Shown here: positions 1-10,341 of the stretch, piece by piece | How the letters are laid out: each line of letters opens with the position of its first letter | Numbering within the stretch: the first letter of the stretch is position 1 | DNA from: JBBAAP01 sp043808305 | Lineage (GTDB): Bacteria > Planctomycetota > MHYJ01 > JACQXL01 | Reading direction: 5' to 3' | DNA length: 64,000 nucleotides | NCBI GenBank assembly: GCA_043808305.1 | Contig: JAZDFB010000123.1 | Span: 12,795-76,794, forward strand | Notes under the pieces: generated by a model | Told to the model about the DNA's origin: nothing | Databases searched by the model: none | The model's input: only the letters and a program-made list of their open reading frames with translations | Made by a program: the position numbers and the translations under genes

Positions 1-401
1 TGGATAACGCCGCTGGCCCGGATGGACTGGGCCAGTTCCTCCAGCGACTTGTTATCAAAACTCTTCCGCGGCTGGAAACGGTTCGGTATCACCTTGCCGG
101 TGTCAATCATAACCATCGAACGCTGGGCTTCGGCCGTAAAAAGCGGCGGCTCGAATTGGCTGGCCGATGGCTCTGCCGGACGCAGTTTGGATTCCGGTTT
201 CTGTTCCGGCTGGACCGGCGCCACCTGCGCGTTTATTTCTTCCAGTAACTCCGAGAACCCCCGCCCCAGCCGTTTTGGGGTCTGCTCAACCTGGACCGGC
301 TCAGCCGGAACGACCGGTATCACGACCGGCGCGCCGGGACCGGCCAACCCGCTCAGGTCATCGATATTGCCTTCCAGCCCGCGGCCTAACTTTTTTTCCA
401 T
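1..401 (-). CDS. parB: Chromosome partitioning protein ParB, N-terminal part (cut by window edge)
   Basis: About 133 codons are present on the minus strand, starting at the ATG at 401 and running off the left edge, so the C-terminus is missing. The N-terminus begins MEKKLGRGLEG and a second KRLGRGFSELL copy follows; a (K/R)LGRGL motif near the start is typical of ParB/Spo0J. After a Pro-rich linker comes a segment with IPNRFQPRKSFDN and LEELAQSIRASGVIQ, which matches the start of the ParB nuclease-like (CTPase) domain. ParB binds parS and works with ParA in chromosome or plasmid segregation. It lies 137 bp downstream of parA on the same strand, the usual parA-parB order. The duplicated LGRG motif is slightly odd. 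Chromosomal versus plasmid origin cannot be told from this fragment. Confidence 0.88.
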   Translation of the reverse strand, partial: MEKKLGRGLEGNIDDLSGLAGPGAPVVIPVVPAEPVQVEQTPKRLGRGFSELLEEINAQVAPVQPEQKPESKLRPAEPSASQFEPPLFTAEAQRSMVMIDTGKVIPNRFQPRKSFDNKSLEELAQSIRASGVI

Positions 402-538
402 AATTCATTATTCACCACAAAGAGCCTACTCCGCCGTAGTAACTACGCTACGAAGGCTGGACACAAAAAGCTCAAAGAAGAAATTTAATTCTCTGCGTCC
501 TCTATGGCTAAAGGTTAAAACACATTAGTATTTAGCGT

Positions 539-1330
539 TTAGGTATTAGTATTTGGCGCTTTGCGCCCATAGAGTATTTCCCTGGTCAGTTCCACATAAC
601 TATAAGTTCCTACAGCAGTTACATCGTATTCCAATACCGGCTGGCCGAAACTGGCCGCCTCGGCCAGCGCCGTATCGCGCGGGATTATCGTATCATAGCA
701 GATGTTAGCAAAATGTTTGCGCACCTCGCTGACCACCTCTTTATTCAGCTGGTTCTGGTAATCATACATCGTCAGCACCACGCCCTCGACAAAAAGGTTC
801 GGATTCCGCTTCTGCTTGATATCGCGGATGATATGGATAATCTGGGTAATGCCCTCCATGGCGAAGTATTCGCACTGGACCGGAATCAGCGCCGAATTAG
901 CCGCTGTCAGCGCCGTGGTCAGGAACGAGCTCAGCGATGGCGGCCCGTCTATCAGGGCATAATCATACGCCCCGTTATCATTGGACTGGCCCAGCGACTG
1001 GAGAATATTCCGCAGGCGCTCCTGCCCGGCCGGTGTTCCCAGCATACCTTCCAGTTCCGCCACCCGGATAGACGACGGCATAACGAACAACTTATCCGAA
1101 AGCGGGTGCGGCATTATCGAATCCGGCCCGACCCGGCCCTCACGCATCACCTGCAGGATACCCGCCCCGGCCGGAGCCTTTATGCCCAGTCCGCTGGTGG
1201 CATTGGCCTGCGGGTCCAGGTCCACCAACAGCACCTTGCGCCCGGCCAAAGCGATATTATAAGCCAGGTTAATAGCCGTGGTAGTCTTGCCCACCCCGCC
1301 CTTCTGGTTAACGATAGCAATCGTTTTCAT
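539..1330 (-). CDS. parA: ParA/Soj family partitioning ATPase
   Basis: 263 aa, full length for the Soj/ParA family. The deviant Walker A motif KGGVGKTTTAINLA lies at about residues 10-23, followed by VLLVDLDPQANATSGLG (A' motif) and DYALIDGPPSLSSFL (Walker B). It is an ATP-dependent DNA-binding protein that moves ParB-parS complexes. It has no N-terminal HTH extension, which fits a chromosomal-type ParA. parB follows on the same strand after 137 bp. That gap carries no gene but has a short near-repeat, TTAGTATTTAGCG/TTAGTATTTGGCG. No parS-like TGTTTCACGTGAAACA was seen near the pair. Confidence 0.95.
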   Translation of the reverse strand: MKTIAIVNQKGGVGKTTTAINLAYNIALAGRKVLLVDLDPQANATSGLGIKAPAGAGILQVMREGRVGPDSIMPHPLSDKLFVMPSSIRVAELEGMLGTPAGQERLRNILQSLGQSNDNGAYDYALIDGPPSLSSFLTTALTAANSALIPVQCEYFAMEGITQIIHIIRDIKQKRNPNLFVEGVVLTMYDYQNQLNKEVVSEVRKHFANICYDTIIPRDTALAEAASFGQPVLEYDVTAVGTYSYVELTREILYGRKAPNTNT

Positions 1331-1409
1331 TAATCAATAAACCAATCCGGTTAGATTACTTTAACAAATGGGTTTTATCTTATTAAACCGACAATGTCAA
1401 AATAAACGG

Positions 1410-1622
1410 TCAAATTCCATAGCCACCATTCCCAATTATATAACCATTGACACAACCCCGGGCGCGATATCCGAAATAGTCTTTAACGTACAACATAAGG
1501 AACCCAGGAAACCAAGAAAACCGCCCCCTCCGGCCGTAGACCCAGAGCTGTTGCTCCAATCCTTGCTTAAAATCAACAAATAACCGGTTTATTTGTTTTT
1601 TTTCCCAGCGGACAGCCATCAC
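1410..1622 (-). pseudogene. Decayed fragment sharing sequence with the fibre-like gene at 24.8-26.0 kb
   Basis: The minus-strand reading contains GLEQQLWVYGRR, identical over 12 residues to a segment near the C-terminus of the fibre-like protein at 24825-25970. The DNA agrees too (plus strand ~1531-1561 compared with ~25010-25040). Similarity stops right after this segment and the rest of the 70-codon frame has no recognisable domain. No ribosome binding site or plausible start is visible. It is best read as the remnant of a second fibre-type gene or a recombined fragment. An overlapping half-copy of a palindromic repeat (1497-1520) supports rearrangement here. Confidence 0.5.
1497..1520 (+). 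repeat. Half copy of the AAGGAACCC palindromic repeat
   Basis: AAGGAACCCAGGAAACCAAG is one arm of a palindrome seen complete at 49248-49301 and 55086-55133 and as another half at 50228-50253. Confidence 0.6.
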
Positions 1623-1653
1623 TGAAGCCGCGGGGACTGTTCACGGCGTCCTC

Positions 1654-1873
1654 GGACAATCCCCAGAGTTACCACCAGGACTCGTACCGGCCTGGGCCTG
1701 CACTCTTACCTCAGCCCACTCGGATTCTTAGCTTTCCCGGCTTGGATTCTACCCCTTCCCGGCGGACAATCCCCGGAGCCTCCACGAGAACTCATAACGG
1801 GCTGGGCGATGAGTCTGCGCCGACTGGGCGTAGATTCTTAACAGACCCAGCGGTAACTCATCACTGAGACGGC
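1654..1873. repeat. Diverged direct repeat, period about 110 bp
   Basis: Both units start GGACAATCCCC(A/G)GAG (1654 and 1764). They share further spaced words, including ACTC(G/A)TA-CGG, CTGGGC, GATTCTTA and CGGC, over about 110 bp. They are too diverged for a recent duplication. Confidence 0.5.
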
Positions 1874-2009
1874 TAAGAGGCCAGGCTTTATCCACGGGAA
1901 CTGTTCACGGCGGTGGGCTGGACTCTATCCGGTCCGGGGTGACGTGCCCCGCGGAGAAAGGGGGCTTGTCCTGTTTATACTGAGGTGCCGAAGTAAGTAT
2001 CCGAAGGGT

Positions 2010-2040
2010 ACCCCCCTATACCCTACCCCCCACCCCCCCC
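2010..2040 (-). other. Canonical G-quadruplex motif on the minus strand
   Basis: The minus strand reads as runs G8-T-G6-TA-G3-TATA-G6, which satisfies four runs of at least three G with loops of 1-4 nt. It lies upstream of the purC promoter and on the parA side. Folding in vivo is inference. Confidence 0.6.
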
Positions 2041-2170
2041 TGCGTAAAAATGACGTGTAAAGCAGTAAAATAAAGGGTTAGCGGCCAAAAATGCCCTCCA
2101 ATCCGTCGCATGTTATCTTGAGATGCTTTTAATTATTGAGGGTTTATACCAAGCAGGCTTTTTCCTTTTC

Positions 2171-2199
2171 TTGACACCTGACATTAATTTTGCTATATT
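2171..2199 (+). promoter_or_regulatory. Sigma-70 type promoter for purC
   Basis: TTGACA (2171-2176), 17-bp spacer, TATATT (2194-2199), with TG at 2191-2192 forming an extended -10. It predicts a start near 2206 and a leader of about 80 nt before the purC ATG. Confidence 0.8.
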
Positions 2200-2288
2200 A
2201 ATAAAAATCAACAGGGACTTGACGAGACTGGTAAGAGGTTTTTTCTAAAAGTCTTTTTAAGTCACTGTTAAAACAGAAAGATTTATTT

Positions 2289-3203
2289 ATGACCAAACCA
2301 AACGTAGTATTAACCACCAATATCCACGAGTTGGAACGGGTCGGCCAGGGCAAGGTGCGCGATATATATAAAATAGATGACAACTACCTGCTCATCGTTA
2401 CCACGGACCGTATCTCGGCTTTTGACGTTATCTTGCCGGACGGCATTCCTTTCAAAGGCCAGGTGCTGACGGAGCTTTCAACATTCTGGTTTAAACTCAT
2501 CAGGGATATTACCGGCTCTCATTTCGTCAGCTCCGATTACGCCGAAATCTGCCGGCTGACCGATAAGAAGACGGCTGATATCCTTAAGAAGTATGAATCC
2601 CAACTGGTTGGACGGTCTATGCTGGTCAAGAGCGCCAAGGTCTTTCCGGTGGAGTGCATCGTCCGGGGCTATCTGGCCGGGTCGGGCTGGAAGGATTATT
2701 CCAAAACCGGCTCGGTTTCGGGTGTTAAACTGCCGGCCGGATTAAAAGAATCGGACCGCTTGCCCCAGACTATTTTTACGCCGTCTACCAAGGCGACTTC
2801 GGGACACGATGAGAATATCTCATTTGAGCAAATGGCGGAGCTGGTGGGCCAAAAACCGGCCGAGGAACTGCGCGACCGAAGCATTAATGTGTACGAAACG
2901 GTCCACAAATACGCTTTAACTAAAGGCATCATCATCTGCGATACAAAGTTCGAATGGGGCGCCGTTAATAACGAAATTATCCTGGTGGACGAGGCACTGA
3001 CGCCGGATTCGTCCCGTTTCTGGCCGGCTGACAGCTACTCGCCGGGTAAGAGCCAGCCGTCGTTCGACAAGCAGTTCGTCCGTGACTACCTGGAAAGCAT
3101 CAACTGGAACAAGACTCCTCCGCCGCCGAAACTGCCGGAGGATATTATAGCCAAGACGTCAGAGAAATACTTAGAGGCATATAAGAAGCTGACGGGGGAA
3201 TAG
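2289..3203 (+). CDS. purC: Phosphoribosylaminoimidazole-succinocarboxamide synthase
   Basis: 304 aa. It catalyses the ATP-dependent joining of aspartate to CAIR to give SAICAR in purine synthesis. Visible family motifs are GQGKVRDIYKIDD near the N-terminus, TTDRISAFDVILPDGIPFKG, IVRGYLAGSGWKDY, DTKFEWG and VDEALTPDSSRFWP. The length is that of the longer (~300 aa, yeast ADE1-like) class. It starts at ATG 2289 behind a strong extended -10 promoter. No other pur gene is adjacent, so it appears to be transcribed alone or with the small gene after it. Confidence 0.97.
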   Translation: MTKPNVVLTTNIHELERVGQGKVRDIYKIDDNYLLIVTTDRISAFDVILPDGIPFKGQVLTELSTFWFKLIRDITGSHFVSSDYAEICRLTDKKTADILKKYESQLVGRSMLVKSAKVFPVECIVRGYLAGSGWKDYSKTGSVSGVKLPAGLKESDRLPQTIFTPSTKATSGHDENISFEQMAELVGQKPAEELRDRSINVYETVHKYALTKGIIICDTKFEWGAVNNEIILVDEALTPDSSRFWPADSYSPGKSQPSFDKQFVRDYLESINWNKTPPPPKLPEDIIAKTSEKYLEAYKKLTGE

Positions 3204-3260
3204 TCAAGTGTTGTTGAGAAGAAGTCAAGCTTTGTCAGAAATAGTCAAGAAATTGTCAAG
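3203..3260. repeat. Phased GTCAAG array, left
   Basis: GTCA(A/G)(G/A) words begin at 3203, 3224, 3234, 3244 and 3255, i.e. spacings of 21, 10, 10 and 11 bp, close to the DNA helical repeat. TTGAGAAGAAGTCAA here recurs at about 3679-3693 on the far side of the four-helix-bundle gene. Confidence 0.6.
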
Positions 3261-3278
3261 GAATAGGAAAAGAAGAGC

Positions 3279-3698
3279 ATGATAAAAGATTTTGACGATT
3301 TAGATGTTTATAAGTTATCCTTTGATTTGGCTGATTGGATTTATGATTTAACCGCCAACTTTCCTGAGGATGAGAAGTATAATCTGGTTTCCCAGTTAAA
3401 ACGGGCAGGAACCTCAATCGGCGCGAATATCGCCGAAGGATACGGCCGGTTTCACTATAAGGAAAATCAGCAATTTTGCCGTCAGGCAAGGGGGTCATTA
3501 ACAGAGTGTAAACATCATATTCTTTTCTCGCATAAGAGGAAATATGTTACAGATGGTGAGAAAGAGTTATTTATTTCCAGATATACTATACTTAAAATTA
3601 AACTAAATAATTATATAAAATCTATAGGTAATAAAAATCAAGCGGCGTCAAGTGCGCCTGCGGCGAGCCAGGAGTTATTGAGAAGAAGTCAAAGATAG
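3279..3698 (+). CDS. Four-helix bundle protein (23S rRNA intervening-sequence type)
   Basis: 139 aa. The segment FDDLDVYKLSFDLADWIYDLT, then LVSQLKRAGTSIGANIAEGYGR and FCRQARGSLTECKHHILFS, is the hallmark of the S23/four-helix-bundle family. Members are found in 23S rRNA intervening sequences and as free genes; the function is not established. The last ~20 residues (AASSAPAASQELLRRSQR) are low complexity and come from the repeat at the 3' end, so the native protein is probably ~118 aa and was extended by the repeat. Near-identical GTCAAG-rich repeats on both sides suggest it moved as a unit. An ATG with AAAAGAAG upstream supports the start. Confidence 0.85.
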   Translation: MIKDFDDLDVYKLSFDLADWIYDLTANFPEDEKYNLVSQLKRAGTSIGANIAEGYGRFHYKENQQFCRQARGSLTECKHHILFSHKRKYVTDGEKELFISRYTILKIKLNNYIKSIGNKNQAASSAPAASQELLRRSQR

Positions 3699-3714
3699 TC
3701 AAGAAGTCGTCAGG
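3688..3714. repeat. Phased GTCAAG array, right
   Basis: GTCA words begin at 3688, 3698 and 3709 (10-11 bp steps), mirroring the array at 3203-3260. It overlaps the 3' end of the four-helix-bundle gene and lies just upstream of the clpC promoter. Confidence 0.55.
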
Positions 3715-3739
3715 AATAGTTGAGGTGTTGTGACAATAC

Positions 3740-3767
3740 TTGACGTGCTAACACTTGACCATATATG
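3740..3767 (+). promoter_or_regulatory. Probable clpC promoter
   Basis: TTGACG (3740-3745), 16-bp spacer, TATATG (3762-3767). The predicted start near 3774 leaves a leader of about 28 nt before the clpC ATG at 3802. Confidence 0.6.
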
Positions 3768-3801
3768 ACTATTCTTGGCTAACGCCCAAGAGGAGAAAAC
3801 T

Positions 3802-6327
<2,526 letters not shown>

Positions 6328-6331
6328 ACGG

Positions 6332-7084
6332 ATGGCAAAAGAAACCAGCATCGGAGGCGATAACTGCCGGTTCAGGAAAACCCTGTGGACCAGCATTCTG
6401 CGGGCCAAGGACAAATCAGCGCCCGGCTACCGCTCGTCGCTGACATATCTTATATCAGCTTACTGGAAACCGGTCTATTTCTATATCCGGCGCAAGGGTT
6501 ATGACATCGACGCGGCCAAAAACCTGACCCAATCGTTCTTCACGGTATTCATAGAAAAGGAGTTTATGAAATCAGTGGAGCGCGAAAGGGGCCGTTTCCG
6601 GACATTCATCCTGGCGGCGCTGAACCATTTCCTGTCCAAGGAGCGTGAGCGCCTGGAGGCGCAGAAACGGGGCGGCGGGCAGTCGTTATTATCGCTGGAT
6701 TTCAAACGGGCTGAAACTGAAATAAGCCTGGAACCGGCCAGCGCCGAAACGCCGGAGAAAACCCTGATCCGTGCCTGGGCGCAGTCCATACTCAAACTCG
6801 CCTCGGATAACCTGCGCCGGGAGTTCAAGAAGAAATCACGCCAGATATTCATAGATATGTTTGATGCTTATCTGGCCGCCAAGACATCGGACCGGGCCGA
6901 GAACTACAAGGCGCTGGCCAGCCAGTTCGGCGTAACCGAAACCGATATCCGCAATTATTTGCACCGCATCCGCCGCCGTTATAAGGAGCTGATAGAGGAA
7001 GAAATCGGCAAATACGTCACTACCAAGGAGGCGGTCCAGGAAGAGCTTAAGGAACTTTTCAGCGCTTTCAGCAATAATTATTGA
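6332..7084 (+). CDS. ECF-type RNA polymerase sigma factor (planctomycete kinase-linked type)
   Basis: 250 aa. The sigma region 2-like part reads YLISAYWKPVYFYIRRKGYD then AAKNLTQSFFTVFIEKEF and RERGRFRTFILAALNHFL. The region 4-like HTH is ALASQFGVTETDIRNYLHRI followed by RRRYKELIEEEI. This layout, with a long linker between the regions and a C-terminal tail EELKELFSAFS, is known from ECF sigma factors paired with Ser/Thr kinases in Planctomycetota. The next gene is such a kinase, 50 bp downstream on the same strand. No anti-sigma factor is visible, so control by kinase phosphorylation is a reasonable inference. Confidence 0.82.
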   Translation: MAKETSIGGDNCRFRKTLWTSILRAKDKSAPGYRSSLTYLISAYWKPVYFYIRRKGYDIDAAKNLTQSFFTVFIEKEFMKSVERERGRFRTFILAALNHFLSKERERLEAQKRGGGQSLLSLDFKRAETEISLEPASAETPEKTLIRAWAQSILKLASDNLRREFKKKSRQIFIDMFDAYLAAKTSDRAENYKALASQFGVTETDIRNYLHRIRRRYKELIEEEIGKYVTTKEAVQEELKELFSAFSNNY

Positions 7085-7134
7085 AACGATTTCAGGCTTT
7101 TCCGTCTAATAGGGGTAGAAAGGATAACAATCAT

Positions 7135-9381
7135 ATGAAAGAAGAAAACATCTGCCCCAAATGCGGAAAAACTATGGCTGCATCCGGCGCCTGCCCCAGA
7201 TGCCTGGCTGATTTTGCCATGTCAGACACGGACGCCGGCAAGAAAGCCGAATCACCAAGCGATGAGCCGATTCTGCCCAACGACTCATTCATCGGCCCTT
7301 ATAAAATAGCCGGCCTGATAGGCCGTGGCGGCATGGGCACGGTTTATAAGGCGTATCAATCATCGCTGGACCGTTTCGTGGCCGTCAAGGTCCTGCCGGC
7401 CAAGCTGTCCTCGGACCCGGAATTCTTAAAGCGATTCAACCGCGAGGCCAAGGCGCTGGCCAGATTATCGCATCCTAATATCGTGCCGGTTTACGATATG
7501 GGCCAGGCCGGCAACAGTTTCTATTTTGTGATGGAGTTCGTGGAAGGCGTTGCCCTGCGTGATTTGATAGCGGATAAAAAACTATTGCCGGCCGAGGCGC
7601 TGGCGCTTGTGCCGCAGCTCTGCGACGCGCTGGAATACGCCCATTCCGAAGGCGTCATCCACCGCGATATCAAGCCGGAAAACCTGCTCATAGACAAAAA
7701 AGGCCGTATTAAAATAGCCGACTTCGGCCTGGCCCGGATTGTCAAAGGCGATGTCCAGTCTGACCCCCTTACAAAAACCAACGAGGTCATGGGCACGTTT
7801 GACTATATGGCGCCGGAACAGCGGACGAGAACCAAGGATACGGACCACCGGGTGGATATTTATTCGCTGGGCGTGGTCTTTTACGAGATGCTCACCGGCG
7901 AACTGCCTATCGGCCGGTTTGAACTACCCAGCCGCAAGGTCCAGATTGATGTCCGGCTGGATGATGTCGTCTTAAAGGCACTGGAGCAGGAACCTTCCAA
8001 GCGTTATCAGCGGGCCAGCGATGTCGGCACGGCCGTGTCCAAGATTGTCTCGGAACCCGCGCCGGCAGAGGCGGTATCTTCCGAGGGCCGGGGAAAATCC
8101 GGATACGACCCATTATCTATTTTCAGCTTCGTATTATCATTGATTCCGTTAGGCATTACCCAAATACTGGGGATTATATTCGGCATCGTTGGCATCCGCC
8201 GGATAAACCGGTCCAAGGAACAGTTAAAAGGCACCGGATTAGCCATCGCCGGTATTGCCCTTTCAACTATTACGCTGATACCGATTGTTTTTATATTGAT
8301 GGCGATTATGGTCCCATCATTTCTCAAAGATGGCCGTATGGCGGTAGATAGAGAGATGGAAGCAAATCAGAAAACGGCGGTTGAGGCATTGCAGAGATTG
8401 GCACTGGCGCAGGAAATTTATTGCGGAGGCGACCTACAGGAAGGGTATGCCGAATCTATTAAGGATGTCTGCAAATACAAGGTTATAGCGGAGATTATCA
8501 GCCTGGATACGGATAAAATTGCCGCGGCTGATGAGGTTAGCATGGGCGCGAATGCCCGGCCTTGTCACGGGTATTTCTTCCGGGTAATTCCCTGGGGATT
8601 ATCGGGCAGAGACCCTTGGTATAGGAGCGGCGATACCTTTGTGATAGCCGCTTATCCGGAAAAACCATCCGGTAAAACATTTGTCGTGGATGCAAGGCGA
8701 ATCGTTTATTCCAAATCATTAGGCAATCTCAGATACCCAAATACCTGGCAGACTCTTGATGATAAAAATATGGAGACTGACCCGGCCAGGGACGGTTGGG
8801 TAACCGAGAAACGATTAGAGTTAGAGGCGGAATTGAAGCAACATCAGGAAGAGATGAAACAGGTAAAGGTTGAGAGAGCGTTTGATGGGTATCTCGAACA
8901 TGCAAAACAAGTTATGGGCGTGGACTATAAAGGTCGCTACATAGAAGCCATATATGCGTTAAATGAAGCGCTAAAGATAAAAGATGATAACCAGGCAAAA
9001 GAACTGCTTAAACAATGCGAATTGCAACAGTCCAAAGAGTTAGAACCCCTTTTAGCGGATGGGAAGAAACTTATGGGTGAAGGCGGATATGAAGAGGCGA
9101 TAAAAATATTTAATCAGGCTCTGAAGGTAAAGGATGATAACCAGATAAAAGAACTGATTAAACAATGCCAAGGGTTGGTGGAACAGAAAAAACAGCAGGC
9201 TCAGGCGCAGAAGGAGTCAGCTGATTTTTTAGAATTTGGGAAAGCACTTATGGATAATCGCGAATATGCAAGGGCAATAGGAACATTTAATAAGGCACTC
9301 CAACTCAAGGATGACAATCAGACAAGAGAGCTTATTAAACAATGCGAAGAATTGCTTAAAAAACAGCAACAGCAGAAATAG
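7135..9381 (+). CDS. Zinc-ribbon Ser/Thr protein kinase with DUF4190-like, pilin-like and repeat domains
   Basis: 748 aa. Residues 1-30 form a CPKCG...CPRC zinc ribbon. The Hanks-type kinase spans ~50-320: IGRGGMGTVYKAYQ (P-loop), VAVKVLPAK (Lys), HRDIKPENLL, ADFGLARI and MAPEQ. Next come two hydrophobic segments of DUF4190 type (SIFSFVLSLIPLGITQ, LAIAGIALSTITLIPIVFIL), then a prepilin-like region resembling DUF2950 (YCGGDLQEGYAESI, DTFVIAAYPEKPSG). The tail has three ~60-residue TPR-like repeats, each ending KDDNQ...ELIKQCE. The ATG at 7135 (GAAAGGA upstream) is chosen because the paralogue at 45733-47313 starts identically with MKEENICPKCG. It follows the sigma factor and is probably its partner. 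Confidence 0.9.
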   Translation: MKEENICPKCGKTMAASGACPRCLADFAMSDTDAGKKAESPSDEPILPNDSFIGPYKIAGLIGRGGMGTVYKAYQSSLDRFVAVKVLPAKLSSDPEFLKRFNREAKALARLSHPNIVPVYDMGQAGNSFYFVMEFVEGVALRDLIADKKLLPAEALALVPQLCDALEYAHSEGVIHRDIKPENLLIDKKGRIKIADFGLARIVKGDVQSDPLTKTNEVMGTFDYMAPEQRTRTKDTDHRVDIYSLGVVFYEMLTGELPIGRFELPSRKVQIDVRLDDVVLKALEQEPSKRYQRASDVGTAVSKIVSEPAPAEAVSSEGRGKSGYDPLSIFSFVLSLIPLGITQILGIIFGIVGIRRINRSKEQLKGTGLAIAGIALSTITLIPIVFILMAIMVPSFLKDGRMAVDREMEANQKTAVEALQRLALAQEIYCGGDLQEGYAESIKDVCKYKVIAEIISLDTDKIAAADEVSMGANARPCHGYFFRVIPWGLSGRDPWYRSGDTFVIAAYPEKPSGKTFVVDARRIVYSKSLGNLRYPNTWQTLDDKNMETDPARDGWVTEKRLELEAELKQHQEEMKQVKVERAFDGYLEHAKQVMGVDYKGRYIEAIYALNEALKIKDDNQAKELLKQCELQQSKELEPLLADGKKLMGEGGYEEAIKIFNQALKVKDDNQIKELIKQCQGLVEQKKQQAQAQKESADFLEFGKALMDNREYARAIGTFNKALQLKDDNQTRELIKQCEELLKKQQQQK

Positions 9382-9387
9382 GAGCAA

Positions 9388-9413
9388 TCGGCGCTGCCAC
9401 GGGACAGCGCCGA
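9388..9413. terminator. Bidirectional hairpin between convergent genes
   Basis: TCGGCGCTG (9388-9396), 8-nt loop, CAGCGCCGA (9405-9413): a perfect 9-bp stem followed by AATAATTAT, between the kinase gene and the convergent FKBP gene. No long U-tract on either side. Confidence 0.6.
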
Positions 9414-9438
9414 ATAATTATGGGGAAGACAACCTATC

Positions 9439-9897
9439 TTATTGCACGCCGAGCAGTTCCACCTCGAATACAAGCGTGGAGTTGGGCGGAATAGTACTGC
9501 CCGCGCCGCGCGAGCCGTAACCGAGTTGAGACGGGATAATCAGCTTGCGCTTGCCGCCGATTTTCATTCCGGCCACGCCTTCATCCCATCCGCGGATAAC
9601 CTGTCCGGCGCCCAAACCGAAACCAAACGGTTCGCCCCGGTCTTTGGAGCTGTCGAACTTGGTGCCGTTGGTCAACCAGCCGGTATAATGCACCGATACA
9701 TTCATGCCCGGTTTTGCCTCGGCGCCTGTACCAACGGTCAGGTCGATGTATTTCAGTCCGGACGGGGTGGCGATTTCGGCCGGGTTCTTGCTAGCATTGC
9801 TGTTCTCCATAGGGATTGTCTCCTCTCCGCAGCCGGATACGAGAAGGGACGCCATCAAAATCCCGTAAACGGCCGTCAGTTTGATCAGATTATTCAT
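9439..9897 (-). CDS. FKBP-type peptidyl-prolyl isomerase, lipoprotein
   Basis: 152 aa. The signal peptide ends in a lipobox (SLLVSGC, Cys at ~23), so it is probably a membrane-anchored periplasmic protein. The FKBP domain covers ~45-152 with VSVHYTGWLTNGTKFDSS, QVIRGWDEGVAGMKIGGKRK, IPSQLGYGSRGAG, IPPNSTLVFEVELLGV, the standard active-site landmarks. It catalyses cis-trans proline isomerisation in protein folding. An AAAGGAGT ribosome site precedes the start. It stands alone, convergent with the kinase gene. Confidence 0.95.
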   Translation of the reverse strand: MNNLIKLTAVYGILMASLLVSGCGEETIPMENSNASKNPAEIATPSGLKYIDLTVGTGAEAKPGMNVSVHYTGWLTNGTKFDSSKDRGEPFGFGLGAGQVIRGWDEGVAGMKIGGKRKLIIPSQLGYGSRGAGSTIPPNSTLVFEVELLGVQ

Positions 9898-9991
9898 ATA
9901 GTTACTCCTTTCTGGGCGTAAATTTATTATATCAAACGGATGCAGTCAAATTAAATAATACTTATTTTAGCCGGGAATATAAGATTTACTA

Positions 9992-10019
9992 TTGACAAAA
10001 TTAGGCCGGTTGTTATACT
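9992..10019 (+). promoter_or_regulatory. Promoter of the winged-helix gene
   Basis: TTGACA (9992-9997), 16-bp spacer, TATACT (10014-10019). It predicts a ~47-nt leader ending in a strong GGAGGGAGGTGA ribosome site. Confidence 0.75.
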
Positions 10020-10072
10020 GCCATCTCCCGGAAAGAACTGTATTTTAATATTTTGGAGGGAGGTGACAAATA

Positions 10073-10309
10073 ATGTTAAAGATAGAAATCGGTAAGACGG
10101 CGGGCGAGATGTGGAAATTCCTGGGCAAAAACGGCAAGACGCCGCTGTCAACAATATCCCAGGAAATGAAACTGAAACCGGACATTACGACGATGGCAAT
10201 CGGCTGGCTGGCCAGGGAGAATAAAATCAACGTCCAGCGCGAAGGCAAGTCGGTATCCGCAGCCCTGAATGACACCGAGGCGAAGGTTTACAAGCAGGTC
10301 CAGAAGTAA
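10073..10309 (+). CDS. Small winged-helix protein (DUF2582 type)
   Basis: 78 aa. The sequence IGKTAGEMWKFLGKNGKTPL then TISQEMKLKPDITTMAIGWL and ARENKINVQREGK fits the DUF2582 winged helix-turn-helix family, which is widespread in anaerobes and of unknown target. It has a strong promoter and a near-perfect ribosome site, so it is probably well expressed. It is monocistronic; bioA is convergent downstream. Confidence 0.8.
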   Translation: MLKIEIGKTAGEMWKFLGKNGKTPLSTISQEMKLKPDITTMAIGWLARENKINVQREGKSVSAALNDTEAKVYKQVQK

Positions 10310-10341
10310 ACCCGCAGATGGCAAGAATTTAACTTTTACGG

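Larger units (their letters stand above)
1623..2170. other. Gene-free stretch between parA and purC
   Basis: No ORF with a ribosome binding site was found on either strand. It holds a diverged direct repeat (1654-1763 and 1764-1873), a second short repeat (A/G)ACTGTTCACGGCG near 1635 and 1899, and a C-rich tract (2010-2040). A single TTATCCACG at ~1889 resembles a DnaA box, but no cluster is present, so an origin is not claimed. Confidence 0.6.

Noticed and set aside
713..1333. 206-codon frame opposite parA
   Set aside because: Antisense shadow of a clear parA gene.
1368..1583. 71-codon plus frame in the fibre remnant
   Set aside because: No ribosome site, low complexity (KPRKPPPP) and explained by the decayed minus-strand sequence and half repeat.
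1889..1897. DnaA-box-like TTATCCACG
   Set aside because: A single near match without a cluster or an AT-rich unwinding region clearly beside it; not enough for an origin.
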